Position numbers and translations under genes: made by a program. Shown here one piece after another: positions 1 through 11,559 of a stretch of DNA of 64,000 bases; the stretch's first letter is position 1; the number at the start of each line of letters is the position of its first letter. The notes under the pieces are model-generated. The model did not search any database. It saw only the letters and a program-made list of their open reading frames with translations, and was not told the DNA's origin. The DNA comes from Porogramme epimiltina (taxonomy: Eukaryota > Basidiomycota > Agaricomycetes > Polyporales > Polyporaceae), in contig FTLJ01000089.1 in assembly GCA_900155495.1 (NCBI GenBank), forward strand, positions 36,137-100,136, given 5' to 3'.

Positions 1-160
1 AATGGAACGCCGAGGACTCGGAGCACTCGCCGCCGACGCGTCGTGGAAGCGCCCAAACACTTGCCTTGTCCTTTGTCGCGTGGGCGGCCTCGTGGTCCAT
101 TCCTCTATTCCTCTCCTGCCCCTCTTCCCTGTCCTCCATCGCATCCCGCTCGTCACGGCC

Positions 161-1012
161 ATGGCCGATTCCCTCTACGCGGCATGTGCGGAAGTCCTCT
201 CGGTCTGCCAAGCCAAAAAGGACGACCTCAACACCCTCCTCCACCCCGAGACCGGCTTCGCACCGAGGCTGCGGGATATATGCTTTCAGCAGTGCGTCTC
301 GCCGCTCACCGTCCTGCTCACGCCCTCACCCCCTTTATGCTCGTAGAACTACAAAATGACCGGCCGGACGGCGTCCACCGGTACGAGCTCGAGGCTCTCA
401 AGATGGAGAGCGACACTGGGCCCTTCTCCAGGCCCTCATGTCGTGCGTTCATCCCACTGCTCCCCCCTCCCAGCCTCCGACCTCCTCATTAGACTACGAA
501 AAACGACACCCCCGAAGCATCCTCACCCGCGCGATCTGCTCGACAACCCGTACATCGCCCGCCACCTTCGTCCAATCCATCATGCACGCCTCACGCCTCT
601 CCGCCCTCGTTGTCGTCCGCGAATGGCTGCACGACTCTGTGCTCGATCCGACCGCGCCTGGCACGACGAACGGGTACCGGTGCTTTACGCGGAACGTGGT
701 ACTCCAGGGCAAACGCACCAGGGAGGCCGGCGGGGTTGTGGAGGAGATGGATCCGGACGCGCCGGAGAGGCCGGTGGGGCAAGAGGGCGGCGGGCTGGTG
801 CCAGATGATGCAGTGAGTCCTACTCTTTCGGTAGGGCCTTTCTCCGTTGTGCTCCAAGCGTGGAGAGCGAAGGACGGGAGATGGATTGACCGAAGGGATT
901 GTTGCGGGGGTGGAGACATGGGTGCTGGTTGACACTGCTGGGTATGACGCTGACGACGGGCCTCCTGTAGGCATACGACGAAGCGGTGATGCAGGCGCCG
1001 TATGTGCATTGT
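161..1012 (+). pseudogene. Nup84 5'-end pseudogene (unit 1 copy)
   Basis: This is a decayed duplicate of the first exons of the nucleoporin gene at 18424. The ATG at 161 opens MADSLYAACAEVLSVCQAKK, nearly identical to the intact gene, and the ICFQ end of exon 1 follows. Lesions then accumulate: a 1-nt loss near 417 shifts the frame after MESD, five bases are missing near 535 in the ELLQDNP block, and the exon 4 match (AYDEAVMQA) stops at about 1012. From there the sequence continues directly as GH28-like sequence. Introns are still present at the homologous places, so the copy arose by DNA duplication and not by retroposition. It cannot encode a working nuclear-pore subunit. Confidence 0.85.
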
Positions 1013-1742
1013 CTTCATCCCCGTGTTCGTTCGCTGATGCGCATTTCCCTGGTTTGCAGATGATCGGCCTGGACCCCAAGGTACAGCCAAAGATGGCCAA
1101 CGGCGTCTACTTAAAGACAGACGGGCAGCGTAAAAAGTGTGCCGCCGACGCGCGGAGGAGACACTGGAGGTGCGCTCGGCGTTCGTTTCTTTCTTGGAGA
1201 TGTGTACTCAAACGCTCATGCATAGCAACTAGGTTACGTTTCGAACGTCATCTCAAAATATCTCACTGGACAACGCCACGATCCCCGTACAGGTGTATCA
1301 AACGAATGACGGTCACCCGTAGGTATCTAGTCTTGTGTTCATCTTGTCCGTATTGCTAGTCTGACGGATGCGCGACGCTCGCAGGGGAGATATCCTTACG
1401 AGTCTTCAGTTCAGTAACGTTTCGTTCATCGATTGGAGGGGAACGTCTCAACGCAACACTCGTGAGCACTGAGCACCCTCCGATTCTGTGTCTTTCCGTA
1501 ATACCGAACCGGCTCTACGTGTAGTCGTCGACGTCGAATGCAGCGTCAACGCATCGTGCCCCAACATAATGTTTGAGGACTTTGACGTCTTGCCTCCCGT
1601 GGGGACGAGCGCTGCGGTCAAGTGCTTGAATGTTGTGAGCGAGGTCGGGCTTCCAAGTACATTTCTTATCTGTATCGTACTCGCGGAAGGACTGGGAAGT
1701 TGATTCTTGCTTCAAGGATGCAACACTACTGGGAGCGCCTGA
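1013..1742 (+). pseudogene. GH28 pectinase 3'-end pseudogene (unit 1)
   Basis: This is the 3' part of a glycoside hydrolase family 28 gene (polygalacturonase or rhamnogalacturonase type), fused to the Nup84 fragment. Recognisable pieces in order are IGLDPKVQPKMANGVYLKT, a stretch like the VTFR/ISLDNATIPV strand of the GH28 beta-helix (about 1235-1290), then VVVDVECSVNASCPN followed by MFEDFDVLPPVGTS and the final CNTTGSA with TGA at 1740-1742. The SCPN-FEDF segment and the CNTTG end are typical of the fungal GH28 C terminus. The catalytic region is missing because of an internal deletion relative to the copy at 8139-9222. Frames are broken between the blocks. Confidence 0.7.
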
Positions 1743-2511
1743 GGCACTCAAGCTCTGGTAGTAGGCATGCTTGCGCGATCTTCTCGTACGTGAGAATATA
1801 GTCGTTATTCACGATCGGATCGACGCCAACCCCCGTCCCGAACGTTAAAAATCAATTTCTGCGTGTCGGCGATGCATGTCGAGCTCGCGACGCGCATAAA
1901 CTGGTGAAAGTGGGGTAGACCGAGTCAGAGGCCAGCGACTCTCAAATAGTTTGAAGTCGACAGCGCTTACCTTAGATAAGGTAGTGAATGTATCGGAGCG
2001 GAGTTTGAATCTCACGAATGAGATTATAATCGTCAAGTCAGCACACTCCTTTCTCCATTGCGTAAACGTGTCCACTCTCGACGAAAGCCTTACGGCTCCT
2101 GGCTTCACTTTCTATGTCTCCATCAGGCTTAGTTTACATACGTACTTCTCCCCAGAGGCTGAAGAGGTTGATTGCTGCCCTGGCCCTGTCTTTGGTTGAA
2201 CTCGTTCGCGCTCGTGGGGGATATAGATACGTTCAAGAGGTAGTACAGAGACGCGTGCAAAACGGCGAGCCCATCTTAATGGGCATTTCATGACATGACT
2301 CTGACCAGCATCTATGCCGAGGTTAACCCTCCAGCAGGTAACCCTCGAGCAGGTAGGACGCGTGCATCGTTCTCGGGAAAGCTATTCCTATGGTATATTC
2401 TATGTACTGTTTTAACTCAGCAAGTATCCATATTATGTCTGTTGCGGCCCTCGCACAATGACACACGCCCCCTTCCCTATGCTTCCAGTGCTTGAAGACG
2501 CCTTTGCCTTC
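1743..2511. other. Eroded spacer with shared block (unit 1)
   Basis: No intact gene is visible. Positions 1973-2010 carry the bipartite motif AGATAAG plus GCGGAGTTTGAA. Positions 2040-2215 match 9480-9660 of unit 2 closely. On the minus strand both copies read GL(A/T)VLHA and ISPTSxN, which suggests the remnant of a third, unrecognised gene. This stretch lies between the GH28 pseudogene and the 3' end of the seven-TM gene. Confidence 0.4.
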
Positions 2512-3963
2512 CTAGTAGGACTGCAAGCTGATACAGAGGTGGTCAATCGGCGACTGGTTGACCGTGACAATGATGATGATAGCCATAGGATACATCGCCT
2601 AACGCATGTTCAAGGATGAGTATGGGTTAGTAGGATCGAGAAAGGTCCAGGAATCAGTTGTTTATTCCTGAATACAGTCGTGTTTGAATCTCACAATGAG
2701 TGGAACTAGGCCTCTCAAGACAAAGTGCTCCATGAAGGCGACATATCTGTTCTCGGTCTCGTTCAACGTGTCGTAAGATTTCAACGAGATTCCTAAGTAT
2801 GAAGCAATGACGACCTATCAAATACTGAGCAATTAATACAACAGCTGATGAAAAGTTAGAACGACGCACCCATAGTAGGCAGTATCCTACCCCAGACTCG
2901 ACGATGAACATTAACACGCTCACAGCGCGCGAGTGCATCACCTTCCCTCCTATTTGAAGTTTTTGCAAAGTACGCCTGTGTACCCTGAGGCGGAAATTTC
3001 TGAACTATTCACTATAGCAGCTGAAGATGATGGCGTACCATGTCTTGTACCCGATGAGAGCCGTGGCAATCACATTCGTAGCCAGAGATAAAACAGTACA
3101 AGCTACTCCGATCGGATCATATGCCATAGCCTGAGGCTGAGTTTTAAAACCATTACTAGCACCACCATAGGGCGGCACGGTTGAGTAACCTTGTGGAAAG
3201 TTCTGGTAGGTGGTAACAATGCCCAAAGCTGTGAGTCAACGATGAGTCAATGATAATGATAACTTCAGCCGAGTCGGGCACCTACCCCCGGTTGTGAGAA
3301 TGAGAATGGCCCCTATGCACCAGACAAGTCTATTCCTCGGCCAAATTACCAGCGCGCGCCACCATACGATCATGTCGCTGATCAGCATCTGATATAAATC
3401 GGAAACTATTAACTGCTTATACACGGAGGATGAAACTTCTCCCGACTAGACGCACATTCACTGTAAGTGTTGCTGCTGTGGTACCTTTTTGAACAGTGCC
3501 CATGTTGACCATCCGAATATAATCTTCGGTAAACGAAACACTGCCAGGATTGAATAGATTTGAAGCTGCGTCCGAAATTGTTTTGTTCATCGCCGAATAT
3601 AGGGATTGAGTATAACCAAAATATACACATGTCGAAATGTATAATGCCACTGTAGCTGCTAGTAGGACCCGGACCGAGTGCTGGGCCACTCCTTTGCGAC
3701 TTATCAAAACACATATTATGATAGTTTCAGAAAAGTGCGATTTCAAAGCTTACACCAGGAGCAGAGCTGACATTGCCGCCAGGGCAGAGACGAGCCCTGT
3801 GCCAGAGGGTTCCATCAGGTATATTTATAGGCCCCAGCATCCAGTGGTGAACAAAGAATGGCGTACCAAAGAGACATGAAGATGCGGTAAAATCAGCGAC
3901 ATAGCCGCCGGTGTAGAGACCCTGCAAGAAATACCATGCGGTGAGGTTGATCTCGTTCGACAT
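2512..3963 (-). CDS. Orphan seven-TM membrane protein, copy A
   Basis: This belongs to a large orphan family of seven-TM proteins that I recognise from Agaricomycete genomes; ligand and function are unknown. Eight exons splice cleanly. Start MSNEINLTAWYFLQ at 3963; exon 2 codes GLVSALAAMSALLLV; exon 3 RKGVAQHSVRVLLAATVALY; exon 4 MLISDMIVWWRALVIWPRN; exon 5 LGIVTTYQNFPQGYSTV up to ALIGYKTW; exon 6 HRRTLQKLQ up to IVESGVGYCLLW; exon 7 VVIASYLGISLKSY; exon 8 AMYPMAIIIIVTVNQSPIDH, ending in TAG at 2512-2514. The length is about 340 residues. Seven hydrophobic segments coincide with exons 1-2, 3, 3-4, 4-5, 5, 6-7 and 7-8. The loop after TM2 is the most variable part. A TATA-like GATAAAAG lies 92-99 bp upstream of the ATG. 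It shows no lesion although its neighbours are pseudogenes. Confidence 0.85.
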
Positions 3964-4054
3964 GATATAGGTTGGAGCCTATTGGAAGAAGATTTCGGAG
4001 ACCTTGGGAGGAGGAAGGGGGAGATCGTATGCCTCACTCGGTACAGACATGATT

Positions 4055-4085
4055 CTTTTATCTTCCGGATTAAAAGAACACGTAA
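4055..4085 (-). promoter_or_regulatory. Conserved core promoter of copy A
   Basis: On the minus strand GATAAAAG (4055-4062) sits 92-99 bp upstream of the copy A start, within a block that is nearly identical upstream of copies B and C. The CACGTG E-box of copies B and C is degraded to CACGTA here. It is inferred to be a TATA-type promoter. Confidence 0.5.
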
Positions 4086-4189
4086 GGGCACATCTATGAA
4101 CACAGCCTTGAAAGCTTCCCCGCGAATAACAAGGTTCAGCACAGGGAAAAAGAATAGATTCAACAAAAGCGCTGCTAGCATCAATCACT

Positions 4190-6790
4190 CTTCTGGCTCG
4201 GATCCGGATCGGTCCCTCAGAGCCCCCGGCAGTGGAGGAATGTTCTAGACTTCGACGTCCTGCTCTTCACCGATGCGGACGGAGTGAAGGCATAGCATGG
4301 CTATGCCGCGTGGAAGCGGGCTAGAAAACGTCTTCAAATGCCTTTCAAACGCCTTTCGAACGGCCTATATGATATACGGATACTCACCTAGTCACCGGCA
4401 GAAGCGCTTGTAGTCTGCTAGCCTTTGCAATCTCTACGCTCAGACAGATAAATAGTTGACATCCATTGCAGCTTGCAGGCACGCCAAGTCTAGCGACTCG
4501 GAGAAGGTGGCTAAGTTCCAACGAAGCAAGTCGGCCACAGAGTAGTTTGAATTTTGAAGAGTCTCCTTTATTAGCCCTGCCGTGAGTAGTCCCAGTCTTT
4601 AATACTGAACGTTTCCCGCAACACGCAATGCTCAGACGTACACCGCCACTAACTCACCTTTCGACACTTTCCTTTGCGCGTAGGCTAGCGATTCCCTGAA
4701 TTGATTTGAGGATTTCTATTGCAATATACTCCAGAATCCATCCGGGTGGGCATTGCCCTCAAACATTTCTTGAATTCCTGATGAAATAGGAGACATCGCG
4801 GCGAGAAGGTACACAACTGCAGGAAGGTGCCAGGTCATATACAACACCATCTCCAACCCGAAATTTCCTCCGTTTATACGACGAGATGCATCTGTGACCA
4901 TTTACGTTTCTACAACTGGCGTCCGCATTGCTTGTGATATGAGTGTGCTCAATGACATCAGACTGGGTGGGGTCTGAAGCGACTGGCTATACTATGAGCG
5001 GCCTACATGAAATGTTCTTGTAGGTACACGTTTATCACCGGTCCACGCGACTCTACAGCCATGTCCGGGAATGCCATTTACATGGACTCGTATAGACGCG
5101 AAAGACCAGACCACCCCCGGTAGAAATTGCAGCTCAGAGACGTACGCCTTCTCTCTCCCGGTAGAATTGAACAGTCGCACGAGCTCGCGACTTCACGTTG
5201 TCAGACCTAGAGCGCATACAAGACCCGCCCAATGCTCAGCGCTCAGCTTCCACCGGAACTCGCTCGTACAACCGCCTAAAGGCCGCACGCGTTACTTTCG
5301 CTGACTTCAGCAGGTCCGCTGTCGGAGGCGCGTCGTTGCAGCGCAATAACTGCGGTGACATGCTGTCTTGCGACGCGGCGAAGCGCATGAGGCCCTTAGA
5401 TGCCGAAGAGCGGGGCGGAGCCTGTGCGGTGCTTGGCGTCAATATGTAGCTCCTGTGGCGTTAAACTCCATATGCACGAATGGCATGGCGCGTGGTGAGG
5501 CATAGTCAGAGGCTGAGTTATAGGCGTCCGGGGTAACAATGCCCCCTACAGGATCCGACCCATGCAGTGTGTGGCTTGTGTAAGCGTATGCTGTAGTCCA
5601 TTATGAGCGACGTCTTGTCGTAAGTGTAAATACATTGGAGAACTCCGCTCGCCATCACAACCTGCTTTGCAGTGAACATCCTTTGATTTCCTGTTCGTGA
5701 GCACAATGTTGCTGGGTCGAAAGGCAGCAGTACCATCATTAGCCGATGAATGAGCGTCGCCGCTGAATACATTGAGAGACTGCCGCTTGAGGCAGCAGTT
5801 CGTGCCAATCACGCTGTATACAACACCTCGAGTCCGCCACGACGTTAAGTATCGCCAACACATCGCTCATGTCCCGACTCACACAGCATTGACCAGCTCT
5901 GTGTCCTGGAGCGGATGGAGGAAAAGAGGAAAGTAAACAAAAAGGCGGGAGTTCGCGTACGTGGCAGGCGCCCTTTGTTGATAGGCCGACGGTGCGGTAC
6001 AGGACGGTTCCTTGCTAGCAGGATAATGTGCGAGCGACGGGCTATGTTGGCTTTGAAACTGGTCGAGTGAGCAAAAGGATGGGCTGGCACTGAGTTATTA
6101 GACTCACTATATGCGGCTGACCCCGGAGTGTGAAGCAACACTGAACCAATTGCCGGACGAGGCTGCAGACTCTCAACAACTCGCTGGCGCTGCTGGAAGT
6201 AGTTGTGTGGCAGGTCGAGCATGAGCTGTCTTACATAGATTATTCATCCAAAACTCACTATATCAATCAAGTCCGATAACGGGAGCTTGGTGAAAGTGGG
6301 CAGATGTTGGGGCTCTATAAGTTATAGCTAGAACATCAAGGATCCGAGTCGTTGCGTCTGATCAAGATAGCCGGCGCTTACTCAAAGATAAGATAATAGA
6401 TGTTGCGCATCATGACTCTCCATGCAGCCACCAACGAGGTGATTGAACTCGGTGCCCCTCATTCGCCCGCTGAGATGGCCTTCGAGGTTTTCGAGGTCTC
6501 CGAGCACACCATTAAAGTCGATGTCCTCAAACTTTGAAGGAACTACTAGAAGCCCCGTATAAGCATATCTACCAACTTAGGACCGTGTGGGATGCATGCC
6601 CATAGGATGCGTTCAATGGTCGGTAGCGAAGTACCATATCACCTTACCCTACCATGGGAGCGAAGCCGTACTATAAGTCCCGTTTAGTGGATGACCAGCC
6701 CTCGATGTACAAGTCCCTGTATTGGTGGCGTACTAGATCAGCATTGCGCTAGCGGGCATTGAGGATGTGTACATCTGTCCTGGATGATCT
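4190..6790. other. Decayed tail of tandem unit 1, no gene seen
   Basis: Blocks align with the tails of units 2 and 3. 4190-4330 matches 11643-11790 and 15885-16040. 4480-4520 matches 11867-11910. 5198-5450 matches 12540-12800. 6380-6530 matches 13760-13860 and 17905-18060. No open frame is conserved between the copies. 6386-6396 carries the AGATAAGATAA doublet. I see no gene. Confidence 0.6.
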
Positions 6791-7037
6791 GCGCTAGACA
6801 TGAACGAAGCGGGTTTACGTGAATTGCACTAGGTGGCTTCGAGCAGCGGTAGTGAGTAACATAATTATGCTTTGCCTCTGCAGGATGCTCGGCGGCCACG
6901 CAAGTCTCACCCCCAACGCGTCGTGGAAGCGCCCGAACACTTGCCTTGTCTTTTGTCGTGTCGGCGGCCTTGCGGCCCGCTCCTCTCCTCCCCTTCCTCC
7001 CTGCCCGTCCCGCTGTCGCACCCCACCCGCCACGGCC

Positions 7038-8138
7038 ACGTCCGACCCCCTCTAATCGACCTGTGCGGAAGTCCTCTCGGTCTGTCAAACCCAAAAGGAC
7101 AACCTCGACTCCCTGAGACTGGTTTCGTGCTGAGGCTGCGCGACATATGCTTTCAGCAGTACGTCTCGTCGCTCGCCGCCCTGTTCGCACCCTAATCTCC
7201 ATCAGGCTTGTAGAACTACAAGGTGACTGGCCAGAGGGCGCCCATCGATACGAACTCGAGGCTCTCAAAATGGAGAGCGACACCTAGGCCCTTCTCCGGG
7301 CCCTCATGTCGTGCGTTCCTCCCGTTACACCCCCCTCCCAGCCACCAATGACCTCCACAGACTACAAGAAACAACGCCCCCGCAGTATCCCCACCCGCGC
7401 GAGCTGCTCCAAGACAACCCGTACATGCCTCCCGCCACCCTCGCCCACTCCATCATGTACGCTTCACGCCTCCTCTCCGCCCTCGCCGTCGTCTGTGAGT
7501 GGCCGCACGACTCCGCGCCCGATCCGACCGCGCCCGGCACGACGCATGGCTACTGGCGCCTCGCGCGGAACGCGATACTTCAGGGCAAGCGCACTGGGAA
7601 GGCCCGCGGGGTCGTGGAGGACATGGATCCGGAGTGGGCGGTGGGGCAAGACGGCGGCGGGCTGGTGCCGGATGACGCGGTGAGTTCTTTTTCTCTTCAA
7701 TGGGTGGACTTTTCCCTCGGCGGGCTAGAAGCGTGGAGAATGGAGGGTGGGAGATGTATTGACCGAAGGGGCTGTTGCGGGGGTGGGGACATGGATGCTG
7801 GTTGACACTGCCGGGTGTGACGCTCACGATGGGCCTACTGTAGGCATACGGCAAAGTGGTGATGGAAGCGCTGTATGCGCATGTACGAGCAGGGCAGCTC
7901 AAAGAGGCCGCCGACCTCTACCGGAAAGCGAACCAACCACGGCGAGCAGCGAGCATACACGGCGCGTTGCTGTTCCAATGGCGTGGGATAGGCAAGTACC
8001 TCGCGAGCATCGAGAAGGTGCATTATTCTGACTCCCCCTCCCACTTCCTGCAGCGAATGCGCCTCGAAAAGAGGACGCTATGGACGACGATGGTGTAGAG
8101 GGCTCGCTGCAGCAGTATGGGAACGTCCGCAGGGTTTG
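7038..8138 (+). pseudogene. Nup84 5'-end pseudogene (unit 2 copy)
   Basis: This is a second decayed copy of exons 1-5 of the nucleoporin gene. The start codon is ACG at 7038, an early TAA follows (the TAC GCG of the parent became TAA TCG), and exon 2 holds TAG where the parent has the Trp codon of MESDTW. Exon 3 is still readable (PPATLAHSIMYASRLLSALA up to DDA), and exon 4 keeps AYGKVVMEALYAHVRAGQLK and FQWRGIG. Exon 5 reads REEDAMDDDG with GNVRR and stops near 8138, where GH28 sequence begins. This copy is longer than the unit 1 copy and is closer to the original chimera. Confidence 0.85.
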
Positions 8139-9222
8139 TATGTCTCCGCAATGTTCTAAACACCCTCATCCACCCATCCCTCACATCGCACAGCATAGTT
8201 CAAGCCCGACATCCAATACTGGCTCGACGCTGCGAACACGTACCGCGTCATCTTCCTCCAGAGCTATACGTTCTAGTTCGTCGTCACTGGGCACGACTTT
8301 ACGATCGACGCGCACGGCGCGCGCGGGATCAACTGGAACGGCGAGCCGTGATGGTCGTGCTTGTCGGATCTCTTGGACAATGCGTGGGCATGGTGAGTCT
8401 TAACGCCATAATCCAAGGGTTTTTGACGTTTACGTCCACACTCTCAGCCTGATATCGTCGACCATTTGACTATCCAGGACAACGAGGCACGCTTACAGCT
8501 TATCTTTAGCCCCGTGTCAGTCCGCTGATGCGCATTTCCCTGGCATGTAGATGATCCGCCTGGACCCCAAGGTTCAACTGAACATGGTCAACGGTGTCCA
8601 CTTCAAGACGTGGACAAGCAGCGTGAACGGTGCGCCGTCGACTGGTGGAGGGGGTGTCGGAGGAGGTACACTCACTCGCTCGTCTGTCTGGTCGGCACAC
8701 GCTCATTCATAGCGACTAGTTTACGTTTCGAACGTCGTCTCGAAGAACATTTCATTGGAAAACGTCACGGTCCACGTACACGTCTACCAGACGAATGGCG
8801 ATTACACGTAGGTGTCTAGTCTCGTGTTTCTCGTTCCCGTATCGCTAATTAGGTGGTGCGCTTGCTGGGGAGACATCCCTTTGAGTCTTCAATTCAGTGA
8901 CCTCGTTCATCGATTGGAGGGGCACATCTTAACGTAACACCTGTGAGTCGTGAGCTTCCTCTGAGTATCCTTGCGGATTACAGAACGTATCTCACGTGTA
9001 GTCGTCGACATCGAATGCAGCTCAACTTATGCACCGTGCCCTAACATGGTGTTTGAGGACTTCAACGTCCTGCCGCCCGTGGGGACGAGCACTGTAGTAA
9101 AGTTCTTGAATGTTGTGAGCGAGTTCGGGCTTCCGGGCACGTTTCTTCTCTACACCGTACTTGTGGAAGAACTGGGAGATCGATTCTTGCGTCAAGGTTG
9201 CAATACTACCGGGGGCGCCTGC
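8139..9222 (+). pseudogene. GH28 pectinase 3'-half pseudogene (unit 2)
   Basis: This is a fuller GH28 remnant. 8200-8360 codes FKPDIQYWLDAANTYRVIFL and then FVVTGHDFTIDAHGARGINW, the N-terminal turns of the GH28 helix, interrupted by TAG and by TGA where a Trp would be expected. Further on are PDIVDHLTIQDNEA, MIRLDPKVQLNMVNGVHFKT, NVTVHVHVYQTNGDYT-like sequence, VVVDIECSSTYAPCPN and MVFEDFNVLPPVGTS. The end block CNTTGGA reaches about 9222, where the stop seen in unit 1 (TGA) has become TGC. Several stops and frameshifts make it non-functional. The organisation suggests an extracellular pectin-degrading enzyme gene whose intact parent lies outside this window. Confidence 0.75.
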
Positions 9223-9952
9223 GACAACGTAGTCCTAATAGTAGACATGCTTGAGCATATTGTTCGCGACTAGAATTTCACCACCTCTGCCCCGAATTGC
9301 GTGCCGCCGACGCGTGTCGGGCTCGTAGCGCACATGAACTAGTCCAAGTGGGGCAGACCGTGTCAGGCAGAAACATGAAGTTGTGACAAGTTGCCAGCGC
9401 CTACCGTAGATAAGATAATGGACGCATCGGAGCGGAGTTTGAATGTTACGAGAGACAGATGATCGTCGAGTCAGCGGCGAGCGCCACTGAACACTCCTTT
9501 CCCCGTCGCGCAAAAGTAGACCCTCCAGACGGAAGCTTCGAAGCATCTGGCTTTGCTTTCTACGTCTTTGTCAGGCTCAGTTGAAGAACGTACTCGGCCG
9601 CCGCCGACGAAGAGGTTGGTTGCTGCCCTGGCCCTAGTTCTGAGCTGAACGTGTTCCCGCTCGTGGGAGATATCGTTAAGTACAAGAAGAGGTACGAGAT
9701 GGCGTGCAAGACGGTGAGGCCATCTAGGAGTGCTTGTCGCAAATATCTGTGCAGATGTTGGCATTCGAGCAAATATGCTATATGCATTGTTTTCGGAGAA
9801 GCTATATCCATTGTATGCACTGTTGTGCGGCGTGGCTCGGCAAGTATCCATATCGTTTTTGGTATGCCCCTCGGATATTCCCACTACAACGCACACTCCC
9901 CTCCATGTCGCTTCAGCCCAGGAAGATGCCGTCGCTTCCTGAGGACTCGCAA
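9223..9952. other. Eroded spacer with shared block (unit 2)
   Basis: This is the counterpart of 1743-2511. The bipartite motif AGATAAGATAA plus GCGGAGTTTGAA is at 9408-9444. The minus strand of 9560-9750 reads AISYLFLYLTISPTSGNTFS, which resembles the unit 1 block and is probably a remnant of an unrecognised gene. A long open frame on the minus strand here (9471-10433) overlaps exons of copy B in another frame and is not a gene. Confidence 0.4.
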
Positions 9953-11430
9953 TCAGTACGATTGCAAGCTGGTATAGAGGTGGTCGATTGGCGACTGGTT
10001 GACCGTGACGATGACAATGATAGCCATAGGATACATCGCCTGATACAGATCCACGAATAAGTTTGGATAAAAAGACCGAGAAAGGTCCGGAAAGTAGATG
10101 TAGAATCCTTGCTGTGGTTACGTGTATAGATGATAAACTCACAACAAGTGGAACTAGGCACCCTAAAACAAAGCTCTCCATGAAGACGAAGTAGTTGTTG
10201 TCGGTACTGGTTAACGTGTCGGAGTTCTTTAGAGTAAGTCCTACGTATAAAACAACCATGATCTGTCGAACCATTAGTACGACCAGGTGGCAGCTAATGC
10301 GGAGTGAAAGCGACGCACCCACAGCAGGCAGTATCCTACCCCAGACTCGACGATGAGCATCAATACGCTTGCAGCACGCGCCTGCGCCGTCACTTGGTAT
10401 TTTTTCATGGCACGTCTGTGTATCCTGATGCAAATATTGTCAAAGTATTCGCTATGGCAGTCGAATATAATGGCATACCATGTCTTGTACCCGATGAGAG
10501 CCGTGGCGATCGCATTTGTAGCCAGAGACAAGACAGTACAAGCCACTCCAATCGGATCATATGCCATAGCTTTAGGAGTCTGAAAAATATTGCTATCGTT
10601 ACCAAAAGGCGGGACAGTTGAGTAACCTTGGGGGAAGTTCTGGTACGTCGTTACAATGCCCAGACCTGTGATTCAATGATCAGTCGATGACAACGAATGA
10701 CAAATTCAGCATCCAACACCTACCCCCCGTTGTGACAATGAGAACAATCCCAATACCCCAGACAAGTCTATTCCTCGGCCAAATCGCTAGTGCTCGCCAC
10801 CATACGATTATGTCGCTGATCAACATCTGAGATGTAAAGCCGAAACTATCAACTACGTATCCACAGAGGATGAAACCTCTCTCAAGTAAACGCACATTCA
10901 CAGTGAGTGTTGCTGCCGTAGCACCCGTTTGAGTGGTTGCCGCGTCTTCCACCCATATGTAATCGCAGAAGAATGAAGTACCGTTGGAATTGAATAGATT
11001 TGAAGCTGCATCCGAAGTCGTCTTGGTCACCGCCCGATACAAGATTTGAGTGTACCCAAAGTATACACATGTCGAGATGTATAACGCCACTGTAGCGGCT
11101 AGCAGGATCCGAACCGAGGGCTTGGTTACTCCCTTGCGACTTATTTAAACGCAAATAGTTTCAAAGGAGCGTGATTTCAGAGCTTACACAAGAAGTAGTA
11201 CTGATATTGCTGCCAACGCGGAAAACACCCCTGTATCGGAGTATTCTGTCAGGTATGTATTTAGGCCTCCAATGATGAATGAAGCATGACGTACCAAATA
11301 AACATGCAGAGGCAATAAAAGCAGCCGTGTAGCTCGATGAGATGCTAGGGTATAGAGCCTCCAAAAGATCGGAAGCACTCAAGGTGAACTCTTGGCAATG
11401 GTTTCTGTAAGGGCTGAGGACATCGGACAT
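9953..11430 (-). CDS. Orphan seven-TM membrane protein, copy B
   Basis: It has the same eight-exon plan as copy A. Start MSDVLSPYRNHCQEFTLSAS at 11430; exon 2 GVFSALAAISVLLLV; exon 3 RKGVTKPSVRILLAATVALY with the variable loop TKTTSDAASNLFNSNGT; exon 4 MLISDIIVWWRALAIWPRN; exon 5 LGIVTTYQNFPQGYSTVPPF up to ALIGYKTW; exon 6 HRRAMKKYQ to IVESGVGYCLLW; exon 7 IMVVLYVGLTLKNSDTL; exon 8 AMYPMAIIVIVTVNQSPIDH, stop TGA at 9953-9955. About 340 residues. No stop or frameshift is seen, while the Nup84/GH28 material in the same unit is dead. It is predicted to be a plasma-membrane or endomembrane protein; no substrate or ligand can be named. Confidence 0.85.
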
Positions 11431-11502
11431 GGTCGGAGTCTACTGGGATAAACGTTTGGAGAGGGCCGGGGCGTATGTGCCTCACTCGATACGGAAGTGA
11501 TC

Positions 11503-11533
11503 CTTTTATCCTCAGGGGTAAAACAACACGTGA
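11503..11533 (-). promoter_or_regulatory. Conserved TATA/E-box promoter of copy B
   Basis: GATAAAAG on the minus strand (11503-11510) lies about 75-80 bp upstream of the ATG, and a perfect E-box CACGTG is at 11527-11532. The same pair is upstream of copy C. Confidence 0.5.
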
Positions 11534-11559
11534 GGGCATCATAGAATCCCGTGGACCCC

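Noticed and set aside
4055..4248. Plus-strand open frame over the copy A promoter
   Set aside because: It is not conserved at the homologous positions of copies B and C, where the sequence behaves as a promoter.
9471..10433. 320-codon open frame on the minus strand
   Set aside because: It reads through exons 6-8 and introns of seven-TM copy B and into the spacer; the spliced family model explains the exon sequence.
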